From Candidatus Kappaea frigidicola (GTDB taxonomy: Bacteria; Omnitrophota; Gorgyraeia; JAGLLT01), in the NCBI GenBank assembly GCA_030765555.1, contig JAVCCI010000034.1, positions 1 through 50,208 of the forward strand: a stretch of 50,208 bases of DNA, read 5' to 3'. A model generated the notes under the pieces. That model did not search any database. It saw only the letters and a program-made list of their open reading frames with translations, and was not told the DNA's origin. Below, piece after piece: positions 31,957-41,438 of the stretch. The position numbers and the translations under genes are program-made. Every line of letters begins with the position of its first letter. The stretch's first letter is position 1.

Positions 31957-34900
31957 TCAACCATTATTATTCTGATGGCGTTCAATAGACTCATATGCTT
32001 TTTTTGCTTTCCTTCTGACTTCTTGATTACTATATTCCATATATGATTTCAAACTAGGTAAACAAGATGGGTCTTTAATAAAACCCATTATTTCAATAAT
32101 ATTGCTAATCTCTTCAGCTTCTTTAGTTGCTGAGATTCTATATCTTAGTATCTCAGAAGTTTTCTTAGGATATTTTTTTAAAAAAACACTAACATATTGA
32201 CGGTTAAAATAAGCATCAAAGGGATCTATCTTCTTATTAACAGACAAAATAACATCTAGAAGAGGTTCAACTGTAGCCTCTTGTGCTAATTCTAAAATAT
32301 GCATAGCACCAGTCAATATTTTTTTATCTACCTTACCACCAAATATAGCAACTACATTTTCCAAGGCTTGCTTATCAGTTGCTGTTTTTAATACTTTCTG
32401 AAGTAATGCTTTGTGGGGCTCTGATAAATCATTCTTCTCATCTAGAATTTTTTTTACTTTATCAAGCAATTGCCCTGCATTAACAAAACTTTTATTGTTT
32501 AAATACCCGGCAACCAACTTAATCAAGGCTTTAATGTATTCTTCATAAATTTCTGGATCTTGCTCCTGCTCCATTACACCTAAAATAAAATCTACGATAA
32601 ATTTCAGAGTTTTAATTGCCTCATTAGAAGCCAATATATCAATAACACTCATTAAATTAGATGAGATATAACCTCTTACTTGTTTTTTTTCTGATTTTAA
32701 ATTGTTTAATATCTTCCCAAGCACACCTATAACTTCACCTTCTCTAGAATCAGCTAACAAATCATAAAAAACTTGCTTTGTGCTTTCTAAAACATCCTGA
32801 TCAAGAAAAGCTTCAGACCCCAGCTCTTTAATTTTTACAATTTTCTCATCCGAACTTAATTCTCTCCACAAATCAGGCTTTAATAGGTTGAGAATTTGCT
32901 CATCCGATAGGCCACTTTTATGGAAATCCGGCTTAATCAAATTCAACACTTTGCCCCTTTTCTCTTCCTCAGGAAGAAAGCGTCGAACATAATCCTTGAG
33001 ATCATCAAAAGTTAGCTTTTGTTCCTTAAAACGTACGGCTTCTTGTTTTAAGAAAGTTGAAATTTCATCATCAGACATATTGATAAAAGCATTACTTACA
33101 TCTTCAGGAGAAATACCTATGTTTTTTAAATTTTTCTGGCGCAAAATTTTAGAACGTAGATCAGGCTGCAAACTTAAAATAAACTTAGGAAGATTTTCCT
33201 CATATTTACGTTTAGCTTCTTCATCCTCAGTAGATACCTCTTCATTAATTTTCTTTAAACCCTGCCCAACCATATTTACTTTTTCATCTAAATCCATCTT
33301 GCTGTAATCAACATCCTGTGAACTTCCTTCATTTTCACTAGGACCCTCTGATATAATCTTTGCTAAATAATTAGGGTCTTGACTAAATAAATCCAACATA
33401 GACACTTGAGATCCAGCATCCGCTTGTGGCCTTCCTAACATATAATTAATTAACATAACCTCATTAATTTTCCTCTTTTTATCCTGAGTTCTACCAAGCT
33501 GTTTTTTAAGCATTTTTTCATAATGAACCATGTTGACTTTTATCTTATTAATATTATTAGCATTAAATATTTCTGGCAGGCTGCCTAAATCTTCAATTTC
33601 AGAAGTTTTTTTAGATAAAGATGAAAATAATGTATCCAGCTCTCTCAAAACTATTCCTTTTTCAAAAGAAAGTGATTGTATTCTGTAGTCTTTAAGAAGT
33701 TTTCCCAAGCTGTCCGCGATTGTATTTTTTATTTCGCGGCTTTTCAATTCTCTGCCATTAACCAAGAGAAAACCTTCAACTTCTGAAAAAGAAATAACAC
33801 CATATTTATTAAATAATTGAGCCAGTAAATTATAAAATTCATTAGTTGAATCAGACCTCACCTTACTACCGGCTGGATAAAGGCTAAAATTAACAATTCC
33901 AGTTTTAAGAGATACTATTAATTGTGAAACAATACCAAAATCTTCATTTTTTAATGGTTCTACTGCTAATGCTAATTCTTCCTCTTCTTCATCTTTTAGA
34001 CCCGCCAATTCCTGAGATAACACTTGTTGTAAATATTGATTAGCTTCAACTGGATTAAAGCTTTTATCCGCTTTAGCTTGAGCTATCTTAGAATAATTAT
34101 TAGCTTTAGTGCTATCCTTTGCTTTCTTAAAATGATATGCCAAAAGACTTGCAATAGCTTGGGGATTAGCCGAACTTGTTTCTTCTGCAATTTGGGCAAA
34201 CTTTCCATGAAGTTTATCACGCTCTTCTTCCTTAATCTGAGCATAAACAACTTCCCAGAGTAATTTATTCCTAAAAGCATGTATGACTTGACCATCAGCT
34301 TCTCTTGATTCTATTAGTCTTTCATTAACAGCTCTATCTATCATCTCCTCAATGTAGCCAGGATTCTTACCGATCATTTTTTGCAAAGGCTCTAAAGTGA
34401 ACTCTTGTCCAAGGATTGCCGCATTAGACAAGAACTGCCTAGTCTCCTCATCCATATTCTTAACTTTTTGCTCAAGTATCTGCTTAATACCCGAAGAAAG
34501 ATCTTCATCCTTAACTTCCTTGTGCTGCCAAGATCCATCTTTAAAAAAGACCACTTCCTTTTCAACAAAATGTTTTAATGATTCTTCAATGAAATAAGGA
34601 TTACCCTCTGTTCTAGTGCAAAACTTCTGAAGCAATTCTGGGTCAAACTGCATCCCCTCAAATATTGCCATCACCATAGACTGGGTTTCTTCAGAATTAA
34701 ACGGTTTTAATTCAATATTGATAGTATTTTCATCTTTTTGCAATTTCTCAAATTGCTCTTTTAGTTCAGATTCATGCTCTAATCTTCTTTGTAATTCAGA
34801 TGGCCTTAAAGCCCCCATAAAAGCAATTTTTTTATCTTTACGATTAACCAACATGTAATTTATCAAAGAAGCTGTGGCCATATCGACCCACTGAAAATTA

Positions 34901-35982
34901 TCGAAACTAACTAAAAATTGTTTAACATCAGATATCTTACATAATAAATTTACTAAACCATTGAATAGGTTAAATCTAGAATTTTTATCATCAACTTTAT
35001 TTATATCAATTTTTTTTGAAGTGTATTCTGATAGGGCAGGCTCTAAATCGAAAAGCTGCGCAACTTCTTCATCCGCCAAGGAATCCATAATCACTTTAGC
35101 ATCACCTTTAAGCGATTTTAAAAATCTTTCAAGATTAGCTGATAAAACCTGATATGGTTGATCGGAAATTGCCTCTGTGCATCTAGCCGTAAAACACAAA
35201 CTTTCTTTTTCGAAAGCATATTTTCTGATCTCCGATTGCAATCGTGTCTTACCTAAACCTGCCTCTGCAGATAAAAAAACGGCCTTTGAAATACTCTCAT
35301 TAAAACATACATCTAAAACTTGCTTTATTTTAGATAATTCTACTGATCTAGCTATAATTCTCTGGCATGGAAAAATTTCTAAAATTTTATTTTTATTTAA
35401 AATGTCTTCAGGAACATCAGCAAAAACAGAAACCTGATTACGTCCACTACGCTTTGACAAATATAAGGCTTCATCAGCTCTATATATTAATTTTTCAGCG
35501 TCCTGAGCATCGCGCGGAAAAACTGCCATTCCTAAACTCAGCGTTAAGGTTAAATCCGGCTGCCCCTCATCACCAACAAACGAATATTGAGAAACTTTAC
35601 CAATGAGTCTCTTAGCAATTTTTAGAGAATCACCTTCTTCTGCTGTAGGAAGCATAACAACGAATTCATCTCCTGCATACCTAATAATCTCATCTGAATC
35701 TCTAAAACTTTCTCTTAGCAAGTTAGATACTTCCGTCAAAACCTTGTCCCCTCTTTGATGTCCATATGTATCATTGACATCTTTAAATTTATCAACGTCA
35801 ATCATAAATAATGATAGAGGATAATCGCTCCTCACAGCCTGCCTGATAATCTCCGGCAAACGCTTATTCAGATATCTGCGATTATGTAGTTTGGTTAAAT
35901 CGTCTTTATATATTAACTCTTGCGCTTCAAGCGCATCATGCTCTATCTGTGATTGATCTTGTTTGCGACGTTCTTCCTGCAT
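31957..35982 (-). CDS. Giant GGDEF-STAND ATPase-HEAT signalling protein
   Basis: A 1341-aa soluble multidomain protein. Residues about 25-190 are a diguanylate cyclase domain with active-site AGDEF (103-107) and an I-site RDSD (94-97) correctly spaced, so c-di-GMP synthesis with product inhibition is plausible. Residues 205-500 resemble an AAA_16/STAND NTPase: Walker A SAEAGLGKT (238-246), a Walker B-like FLVSFDN (to about 362), and GNPYFIEE near 470. A winged-helix/TPR-like stretch follows to ~660. A domain with FLLVNGREL (~740) and FEKGIVLREL comes next, then HEAT-like helices to the end. It sits between pilT and MshEN/pilB. The combination is not one I can assign to a named family. Confidence 0.85.
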   Translation of the reverse strand: MQEERRKQDQSQIEHDALEAQELIYKDDLTKLHNRRYLNKRLPEIIRQAVRSDYPLSLFMIDVDKFKDVNDTYGHQRGDKVLTEVSNLLRESFRDSDEIIRYAGDEFVVMLPTAEEGDSLKIAKRLIGKVSQYSFVGDEGQPDLTLTLSLGMAVFPRDAQDAEKLIYRADEALYLSKRSGRNQVSVFADVPEDILNKNKILEIFPCQRIIARSVELSKIKQVLDVCFNESISKAVFLSAEAGLGKTRLQSEIRKYAFEKESLCFTARCTEAISDQPYQVLSANLERFLKSLKGDAKVIMDSLADEEVAQLFDLEPALSEYTSKKIDINKVDDKNSRFNLFNGLVNLLCKISDVKQFLVSFDNFQWVDMATASLINYMLVNRKDKKIAFMGALRPSELQRRLEHESELKEQFEKLQKDENTINIELKPFNSEETQSMVMAIFEGMQFDPELLQKFCTRTEGNPYFIEESLKHFVEKEVVFFKDGSWQHKEVKDEDLSSGIKQILEQKVKNMDEETRQFLSNAAILGQEFTLEPLQKMIGKNPGYIEEMIDRAVNERLIESREADGQVIHAFRNKLLWEVVYAQIKEEERDKLHGKFAQIAEETSSANPQAIASLLAYHFKKAKDSTKANNYSKIAQAKADKSFNPVEANQYLQQVLSQELAGLKDEEEEELALAVEPLKNEDFGIVSQLIVSLKTGIVNFSLYPAGSKVRSDSTNEFYNLLAQLFNKYGVISFSEVEGFLLVNGRELKSREIKNTIADSLGKLLKDYRIQSLSFEKGIVLRELDTLFSSLSKKTSEIEDLGSLPEIFNANNINKIKVNMVHYEKMLKKQLGRTQDKKRKINEVMLINYMLGRPQADAGSQVSMLDLFSQDPNYLAKIISEGPSENEGSSQDVDYSKMDLDEKVNMVGQGLKKINEEVSTEDEEAKRKYEENLPKFILSLQPDLRSKILRQKNLKNIGISPEDVSNAFINMSDDEISTFLKQEAVRFKEQKLTFDDLKDYVRRFLPEEEKRGKVLNLIKPDFHKSGLSDEQILNLLKPDLWRELSSDEKIVKIKELGSEAFLDQDVLESTKQVFYDLLADSREGEVIGVLGKILNNLKSEKKQVRGYISSNLMSVIDILASNEAIKTLKFIVDFILGVMEQEQDPEIYEEYIKALIKLVAGYLNNKSFVNAGQLLDKVKKILDEKNDLSEPHKALLQKVLKTATDKQALENVVAIFGGKVDKKILTGAMHILELAQEATVEPLLDVILSVNKKIDPFDAYFNRQYVSVFLKKYPKKTSEILRYRISATKEAEEISNIIEIMGFIKDPSCLPSLKSYMEYSNQEVRRKAKKAYESIERHQNNNG

Positions 35983-35990
35983 TTATAATA

Positions 35991-37067
35991 CTAAACTCCT
36001 GATTTCAACATTCTTTTTAAATCATCTATTTCACTTGTTCTGGCAATTGCATCTTCGTAAGTTATTTTTTGGGTTTGATATAATTCATACAAACTTTGAT
36101 TCATTGTCTTCATACCTTCTTTTTGCGAAGTTTGAATTACAGAATATATTTGATGAACCTTCCGGTCTCTTACCAAGCTTCTTACAGCAGCTGTTAATTT
36201 CAAAACCTCTAATGCCAATACTCTACCAGTAGTTTCCGTTTTAGGAACTAATTGCTGAGCTAAAACAGCATTTAGAACAAATGATAACTGCACCCTTGCC
36301 TGTTCCTGCTGGTGTTGAGGAAATACGTCAATAATCCTGTTAATTGTCTGAGCGGAATCTGATGTATGCAAAGTAGCTAAAACGAGATGTCCTGTTTCAG
36401 CAGCATTCAAAGCCAATTCTATACTTTCTAAATCTCTCATTTCACCAACTAGAATCACATCGGGATCCTGCCTAAGAACATGCTTAAGAGCTGTTGCAAA
36501 AGAATGCGTATCATGACCAACTTCTCGTTGATCAATTACAGCTTTTTTACCCTCATATATATACTCAATAGGATCTTCAATCGTTACAATATGAACCGGC
36601 CTATCATTATTAATGAACTCAACCATTGAAGCTAATGTAGTTGATTTTCCACTACCAGTAGCTCCAGTCACTAATACTAACCCCTTATTTTTCTTACACA
36701 AATCCACCAAAACATTTACCGGTAATCCACATTCTTCAAAAGACATTATATGGGCTGGCAGCACCCTAAGGGCCATACCTAAATTACCTCTTTGATAAAA
36801 CATATTTGCTCTAAAACGAGCCTCATCCCCTAACCCAAAAGACATATCAAGCTCTAAATCTTTTTCTAATTTTTGCTTTTGATCCTCACTAAGCAAGGTA
36901 TAAATCAAAGATTTAATTTCTTCATTTGAAAGCTTATCGTACTCACATGGGATTAGTTTTTCATCAATTCTTATGTGCGGGGGGGAACCTACGGATAAAT
37001 GTAAATCTGACGCACCTTTTTTTATAAGTAAATTTAAGAGTTCTTTTAAATCTGTTAACTTTGCCAA
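35991..37067 (-). CDS. pilT: Type IV pilus retraction ATPase PilT
   Basis: The 358-aa ATPase depolymerises pili for twitching. GASDLHLSVGSPP opens the PAS-like N domain. Walker A is GATGSGKS (135-142), Walker B is in DPDVILVGEMRD, and the retraction-specific C-terminal motif appears as AVRSLVRD (294-301), a variant of AIRNLIRE. Translation starts at TTG 37067, supported by AAAGGAGG 7 nt upstream. It is second in the pilus operon, 8 nt before the GGDEF-STAND gene. Confidence 0.96.
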   Translation of the reverse strand: MAKLTDLKELLNLLIKKGASDLHLSVGSPPHIRIDEKLIPCEYDKLSNEEIKSLIYTLLSEDQKQKLEKDLELDMSFGLGDEARFRANMFYQRGNLGMALRVLPAHIMSFEECGLPVNVLVDLCKKNKGLVLVTGATGSGKSTTLASMVEFINNDRPVHIVTIEDPIEYIYEGKKAVIDQREVGHDTHSFATALKHVLRQDPDVILVGEMRDLESIELALNAAETGHLVLATLHTSDSAQTINRIIDVFPQHQQEQARVQLSFVLNAVLAQQLVPKTETTGRVLALEVLKLTAAVRSLVRDRKVHQIYSVIQTSQKEGMKTMNQSLYELYQTQKITYEDAIARTSEIDDLKRMLKSGV

Positions 37068-37099
37068 TTTTAACCTCCTTTGAAAAAAAGACGAGCCAC

Positions 37100-38524
37100 T
37101 TAAGCGTATATTTTATTGCCTTCTTCAGACTGACCTTTTGTTAAAAGCATTTTTGCCTTACTAATCAGCTCTTCGCCCCTCATACCATCAATCGGATTTG
37201 ATGTTACCGCACCACTAATACTAATCTTTTTATTAGGCATTTCCTCTTGATTAGCAAATTCAAATTCCTCGATCATTTGCCTAACTTTATCAGCTATCAG
37301 ATGCGCCTCGCGCTTATTCCTTTCTGGAAGTATCATTGCAAATTGACTATGATCAAAGCGGGCTACTTTATCAATTTGGTCAGCGCTAGTTTTCAAGATT
37401 GAAGCAACTCTTTTTAAAATATCTTCAGCAGAGGCTTTTCCAAATTTATCTTCATACAAATCAAAATTATCAATATCAAACAAGATAAATGAACAAGGTC
37501 TTTGATAGGTTATCGATCTCTCAATTTCTTCATTCAGTCTCTCTTTAGCAAATTTAACATTAAAGAGACCGGTTAGCTCATCACTCACGGATAATTCTTC
37601 TGTTCTTTTCATTAGCCAATTATTTTCTAAGGCAATGGAAACCTGCTTACTAAATACACTCATTAGATCAATGTCATCATCTGTAAATGAAAAACTTTCT
37701 TTATTGTTTCCTAATATTAAAGCACATTGAACTTCACCGTGAAGAATAACGGGAAATTCAATCACATTCTTTAGTGCTAATTTATTTGATAATACCTTAG
37801 TAACATTTGTAATTTTGTGCTGAGCATCAAATATGAGAGTTTCTCGCTGCTTAGATATCCTTGACAAAACCCCCTCGGAAAAATCTTTTTCAAGACTTTC
37901 AATCTCTTCAGGCTTGAGATTACTAGTCGCCTTAAGCCTAACAGTTGCATTCTTATCATCAAAAATAGCCAGAAAACTTTTCTCACAATCCATAACGTCT
38001 GGTAAACGCTCGATAACAGTTTGAAGGATTATATTTAAATCCTTGGCGCTTGACATAATACTACTAACCTGAAAAAGCGTCGAAAGAGCGGTCATCTTTT
38101 GATTTATTTCAAGATTAATACCCCTAATCCTCTCTTCATATCCCTTTAAAGTATCAACGTTACTTGTAAGCCTAGAAGCCATCTTATTAATCGAATAGCT
38201 CAAATCTCCAATTTCATCCTCCCTGTTAACTGGAATTTCCTGGAAATCATTGCCATCATTATAAAGCCTAACCTTTTCAGCTATTTCAATAACTGGCTCT
38301 ACAATGCTCTTAGCTATCAACAAACCCAAAACAGTTATTACGATAGTTATTAAGAGTATTAAGGATATATCTCCCATAACAAAAAATTCATTTTTATAAA
38401 CATATACGCTAATAATTACACCGCAGACTAATAGCGGCACGACAGACATGAGGCTAAAGGCAAGAATAAGTTTGTACCTTAAACCCTTAGGCATAAGAGA
38501 TATGCTCTTAAATATATTACCCAT
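37100..38524 (-). CDS. HAMP-GAF-degenerate GGDEF membrane signalling protein
   Basis: Two membrane helices (about 19-43 and 50-73) with almost no periplasmic loop are followed by a HAMP domain (to ~125), a GAF domain (~145-300) and a C-terminal GGDEF fold (~310-474; SDELTGLFNVKFAKERLNEE). The active-site loop reads RFDHSQF where RYGGDEF is expected, so cyclase activity is unlikely. It may instead bind GTP or c-di-GMP or act as a scaffold. It is the first gene after the promoter at 38584-38612, with GGGAGG before the ATG, so it heads the pilT-pilB-pilC operon. Confidence 0.87.
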   Translation of the reverse strand: MGNIFKSISLMPKGLRYKLILAFSLMSVVPLLVCGVIISVYVYKNEFFVMGDISLILLITIVITVLGLLIAKSIVEPVIEIAEKVRLYNDGNDFQEIPVNREDEIGDLSYSINKMASRLTSNVDTLKGYEERIRGINLEINQKMTALSTLFQVSSIMSSAKDLNIILQTVIERLPDVMDCEKSFLAIFDDKNATVRLKATSNLKPEEIESLEKDFSEGVLSRISKQRETLIFDAQHKITNVTKVLSNKLALKNVIEFPVILHGEVQCALILGNNKESFSFTDDDIDLMSVFSKQVSIALENNWLMKRTEELSVSDELTGLFNVKFAKERLNEEIERSITYQRPCSFILFDIDNFDLYEDKFGKASAEDILKRVASILKTSADQIDKVARFDHSQFAMILPERNKREAHLIADKVRQMIEEFEFANQEEMPNKKISISGAVTSNPIDGMRGEELISKAKMLLTKGQSEEGNKIYA

Positions 38525-38583
38525 TTTAATTCCTCCCTGAAAAAGGTAAGTCTATATACGTCAAACAGTTAATGCGTATTTAA

Positions 38584-38612
38584 AGTATACAATATAAAGT
38601 ATTAAGAGTCAA
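38584..38612 (-). promoter_or_regulatory. Promoter of the pilT-GGDEF-pilB-pilC operon
   Basis: On the minus strand TTGACT (38607-38612), 17 nt and TATACT (38584-38589), about 60 nt upstream of the first ATG. It directly follows rodA with no terminator between, so read-through from the cell-shape operon is possible. Confidence 0.85.
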
Positions 38613-38624
38613 GAAAGCTAATTA

Positions 38625-39704
38625 CTACGCTTCAAATTTGATATTAAAAAGAATGCCTATTAGCACAGAAAAAACAATCATAGCTGACCCACCATAACTA
38701 ATATAGGGCAAAGGCAAACCCACTACTGGCATCAAACCAATACACATACATATATTAATAATAACTTGCATTGCGATTAAAACACATACTCCTGTAGCTA
38801 GCAACCTCTTTGACATACTGGATGCATGTGTAGCAATATCTAAACCTTGAATGATTAAAAAATAGAAAAGGAATAAAATTAACAACGCACCTAAAAATCC
38901 CCATTCTTCACCAATTCCAGAAAATATAAAATCAGTGTGATGCTCTGGTAAAAAGTTAAGTTGACTTTGAGTCCCGCTTAACCATCCTTTACCAAAAAAC
39001 CCTCCTGAACCAATAGCAATTTTAGATTGGATAATGGTATAACCCGAACCTAAGGGATCAGCATTTGGATTAATAAAAACCATGAGTCTAGATTTTTGAT
39101 AATCTTTTAATAAAAACCAAAGAAATGGTGATGCTGCTATTGCTGAAATAAACATCACAATTATATAACGCAATCTAAAACCCCAGACATAAAGCATCGA
39201 AAAAGCCACGGGTATAAAAACCAAGGCTGTGCCAAGATCTGGCTGCATTATAATAAGCAAAACAGGTAATCCTGTCAACGCCAAAACAATAAACACACAT
39301 TTAATTCCATTTTCCTGATATTTGTACGCAGATAGAAAACGAGCTAAAGTCAAAATGAATATTAACTTCATTAATTCAGAGGGCTGTATGTTTATACCAA
39401 CAAAGCTAACCCACCTTCCAGCCCCCAGTCGGGGTTGAGCTACTAATATAACATAGATTAACAAAAGAATACCAAAGGCATAGAGAACATATGAGAAATC
39501 CAACAATCTTCTGTAGCCTATAATAAGCATAGAAACTATTGCAACCAAACTAAGAATTATCCAAACAAGTTGATGGCTTATATATTCAGCGTTATCAATT
39601 TTTCCTTTACCAAACGAAGCGCTGTATAAAGCTAAGAACCCAACGATAACTATTAAAAAATAAGTTAGTGGCAAGCTTATATTAGTATTTCTGAAATTCT
39701 TCAT
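38625..39704 (-). CDS. rodA: Rod-shape peptidoglycan glycosyltransferase RodA
   Basis: The 359-aa SEDS-family membrane protein has about ten helices. Family blocks are LGAGRWVSFVGINIQPSELM with the conserved R-W and Q-P-S-E, MQPDLGTALVFIP, and PEHHTDFIFSGIGEEWGFLG. It polymerises glycan strands for side-wall growth with PBP2. It follows mrdA by 3 nt and closes the mreBCD-mrdA-rodA operon. FtsW is excluded mainly by this context. Confidence 0.95.
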   Translation of the reverse strand: MKNFRNTNISLPLTYFLIVIVGFLALYSASFGKGKIDNAEYISHQLVWIILSLVAIVSMLIIGYRRLLDFSYVLYAFGILLLIYVILVAQPRLGAGRWVSFVGINIQPSELMKLIFILTLARFLSAYKYQENGIKCVFIVLALTGLPVLLIIMQPDLGTALVFIPVAFSMLYVWGFRLRYIIVMFISAIAASPFLWFLLKDYQKSRLMVFINPNADPLGSGYTIIQSKIAIGSGGFFGKGWLSGTQSQLNFLPEHHTDFIFSGIGEEWGFLGALLILFLFYFLIIQGLDIATHASSMSKRLLATGVCVLIAMQVIINICMCIGLMPVVGLPLPYISYGGSAMIVFSVLIGILFNIKFEA

Positions 39705-39707
39705 TCT

Positions 39708-41435
39708 TTAAATAATACTCTCTTCTTTCATATGAAAAATGATCTTTTGAGCTATACCAGCCGCTTCATATCCACCACTACCGCCATGCTCGATGAAAAC
39801 AACAATAGCATACATAGGAAAATCAACCGGGAAAAAACAAACAAACCCGGCGTGAGTCTTTCCGTGTGAATTTTGAACAGTAGCTGTCTTACCAGCAATG
39901 TTGATACCTTTTACCTGAGCCCTTTTTCCTGTTCCAGTTTCAGAAACGACTAAATCCATACCTTCGTTTATTGCATTTAAATTATCTGTTTTAAAATTAC
40001 ATGATTCGATTTTGCCAACTCCGACATCAACATCTTCTATTTGATTAACTAAAGTAGGCGTTACAAGATATCCCCCATTAGCAATAACAGATGCCATTTT
40101 CAATATTTGTAATGGCGTAACTTGCAAATAACTCTGGCCAATTGCTAGGGAAACCGTATCTCCATCATACCAACGATCATTATAAAGCTTTTGCTTCCAA
40201 TGACGATCAGGAACCAAACCTGCCTGCTCCGAAGGCAAATCAATTCCCGTGCGTACTCCATACCCAAATTTCCGAGCATAGCTGCTAAGATTATCAATCC
40301 CAACTTTCAAACCAACTCTATAACAAAAGACATTGCACGAATTCTTAAGTGCCAAAACAACATTTTGATTTCCGTGACCATTTCTATACCAGCATTTAAA
40401 TTCCTTCTTACCAAGCCTTAAGTATCCCGGACAGTTAAACTCACTCTTCCTATTTATAGCTTCAGTTTCAAGTCCTGACATAAGAGTCACAATCTTAAAG
40501 ACTGAACCTGATGGATAGACGGCTTGAATATTACGATTTAGAAGAGGACTATTTTCTGGAGGAGTGTTAAAAATGGCTCTAATTTCTTTATTTTTTTGAG
40601 AATTTGGATTTATAAATATATTCGGGTTGTAACTTGGAGCACTGACCATAGCTAATATTTTGCCATCGCTTGGATTCCAAACACAAACAGCTCCTTTTTT
40701 ATCTTTAATAAGTGAATATATATAATTCTGCAAATCTAAATCTATTGATAGAAATATGTCTTTGCCTTTTTGAGGTTTCTTATATCCAATTAATCGCAAA
40801 CGACGTCCGCGATTATCTACCTCCATCTGAAATCCACCGTCTTCGCCTTTTAGATAACTATTATAACTACTTTCGATACCTGCTCGGCCAACTAAATCAA
40901 TAGATTTATATCCGTAATACTTTAGCCTTTTATACTCCTGGGCATTGAGTTTACTAACATATCCCAATATGTGCGCTAAAGATTCTTCATATAAATATTC
41001 TCTAAGTGGTGCTGTTTGAATAAGAACTCCGCTATAATCAAGATTATTTTCTTCAATATATAATGCCTGATCCCGGGGAATATCTTCAGCAATAATCGCT
41101 GGCACAAAATAATTAATTGTGTTGCGCTCTAAATTGCTACGTAATTTTCTTTCACTAATTCCTACGACAGAAGAAAGGTCAGCCAATAAAGTTTCGTTCT
41201 TCTTTGCCTCCTGAGGAATCACAGCCAGATTAAACGATAGTCGGCTTTTAGCTAAAATATTGCCATTTCTATCATATATATCCCCTCGCGAGGCAACAAT
41301 GGGATTTATTCTAATCCTGTTTTCCTTACTCAAACTATTATAATATTGATAATTAAGGACTTGCAATCTAAATAGACCGATAGCAACTATTAGAAATAAA
41401 AGAGAAAGGACTATTTTTAAATTTCTTACTTTCAT
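39708..41435 (-). CDS. mrdA: Penicillin-binding protein 2 (elongasome transpeptidase)
   Basis: The 575-aa class B PBP has an N-terminal membrane anchor, a dimerisation domain (VASRGDIYDRNGNILAKS) and a transpeptidase domain. The active-site motifs are SVFK (311-314) and SCN (366-368). The third box reads KTA (516-518) in AGKTATVQN, where KTG is usual. It cross-links side-wall peptidoglycan together with RodA. It lies 3 nt from both mreD and rodA. The intact first two motifs argue for activity; the KTA change may alter beta-lactam binding. Confidence 0.95.
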   Translation of the reverse strand: MKVRNLKIVLSLLFLIVAIGLFRLQVLNYQYYNSLSKENRIRINPIVASRGDIYDRNGNILAKSRLSFNLAVIPQEAKKNETLLADLSSVVGISERKLRSNLERNTINYFVPAIIAEDIPRDQALYIEENNLDYSGVLIQTAPLREYLYEESLAHILGYVSKLNAQEYKRLKYYGYKSIDLVGRAGIESSYNSYLKGEDGGFQMEVDNRGRRLRLIGYKKPQKGKDIFLSIDLDLQNYIYSLIKDKKGAVCVWNPSDGKILAMVSAPSYNPNIFINPNSQKNKEIRAIFNTPPENSPLLNRNIQAVYPSGSVFKIVTLMSGLETEAINRKSEFNCPGYLRLGKKEFKCWYRNGHGNQNVVLALKNSCNVFCYRVGLKVGIDNLSSYARKFGYGVRTGIDLPSEQAGLVPDRHWKQKLYNDRWYDGDTVSLAIGQSYLQVTPLQILKMASVIANGGYLVTPTLVNQIEDVDVGVGKIESCNFKTDNLNAINEGMDLVVSETGTGKRAQVKGINIAGKTATVQNSHGKTHAGFVCFFPVDFPMYAIVVFIEHGGSGGYEAAGIAQKIIFHMKEESII

Positions 41436-41438
41436 AAT

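Noticed and set aside
38559..38564. Second TTGACG box downstream of the pilT-operon promoter
   Set aside because: No -10-like hexamer lies 16-18 nt downstream.
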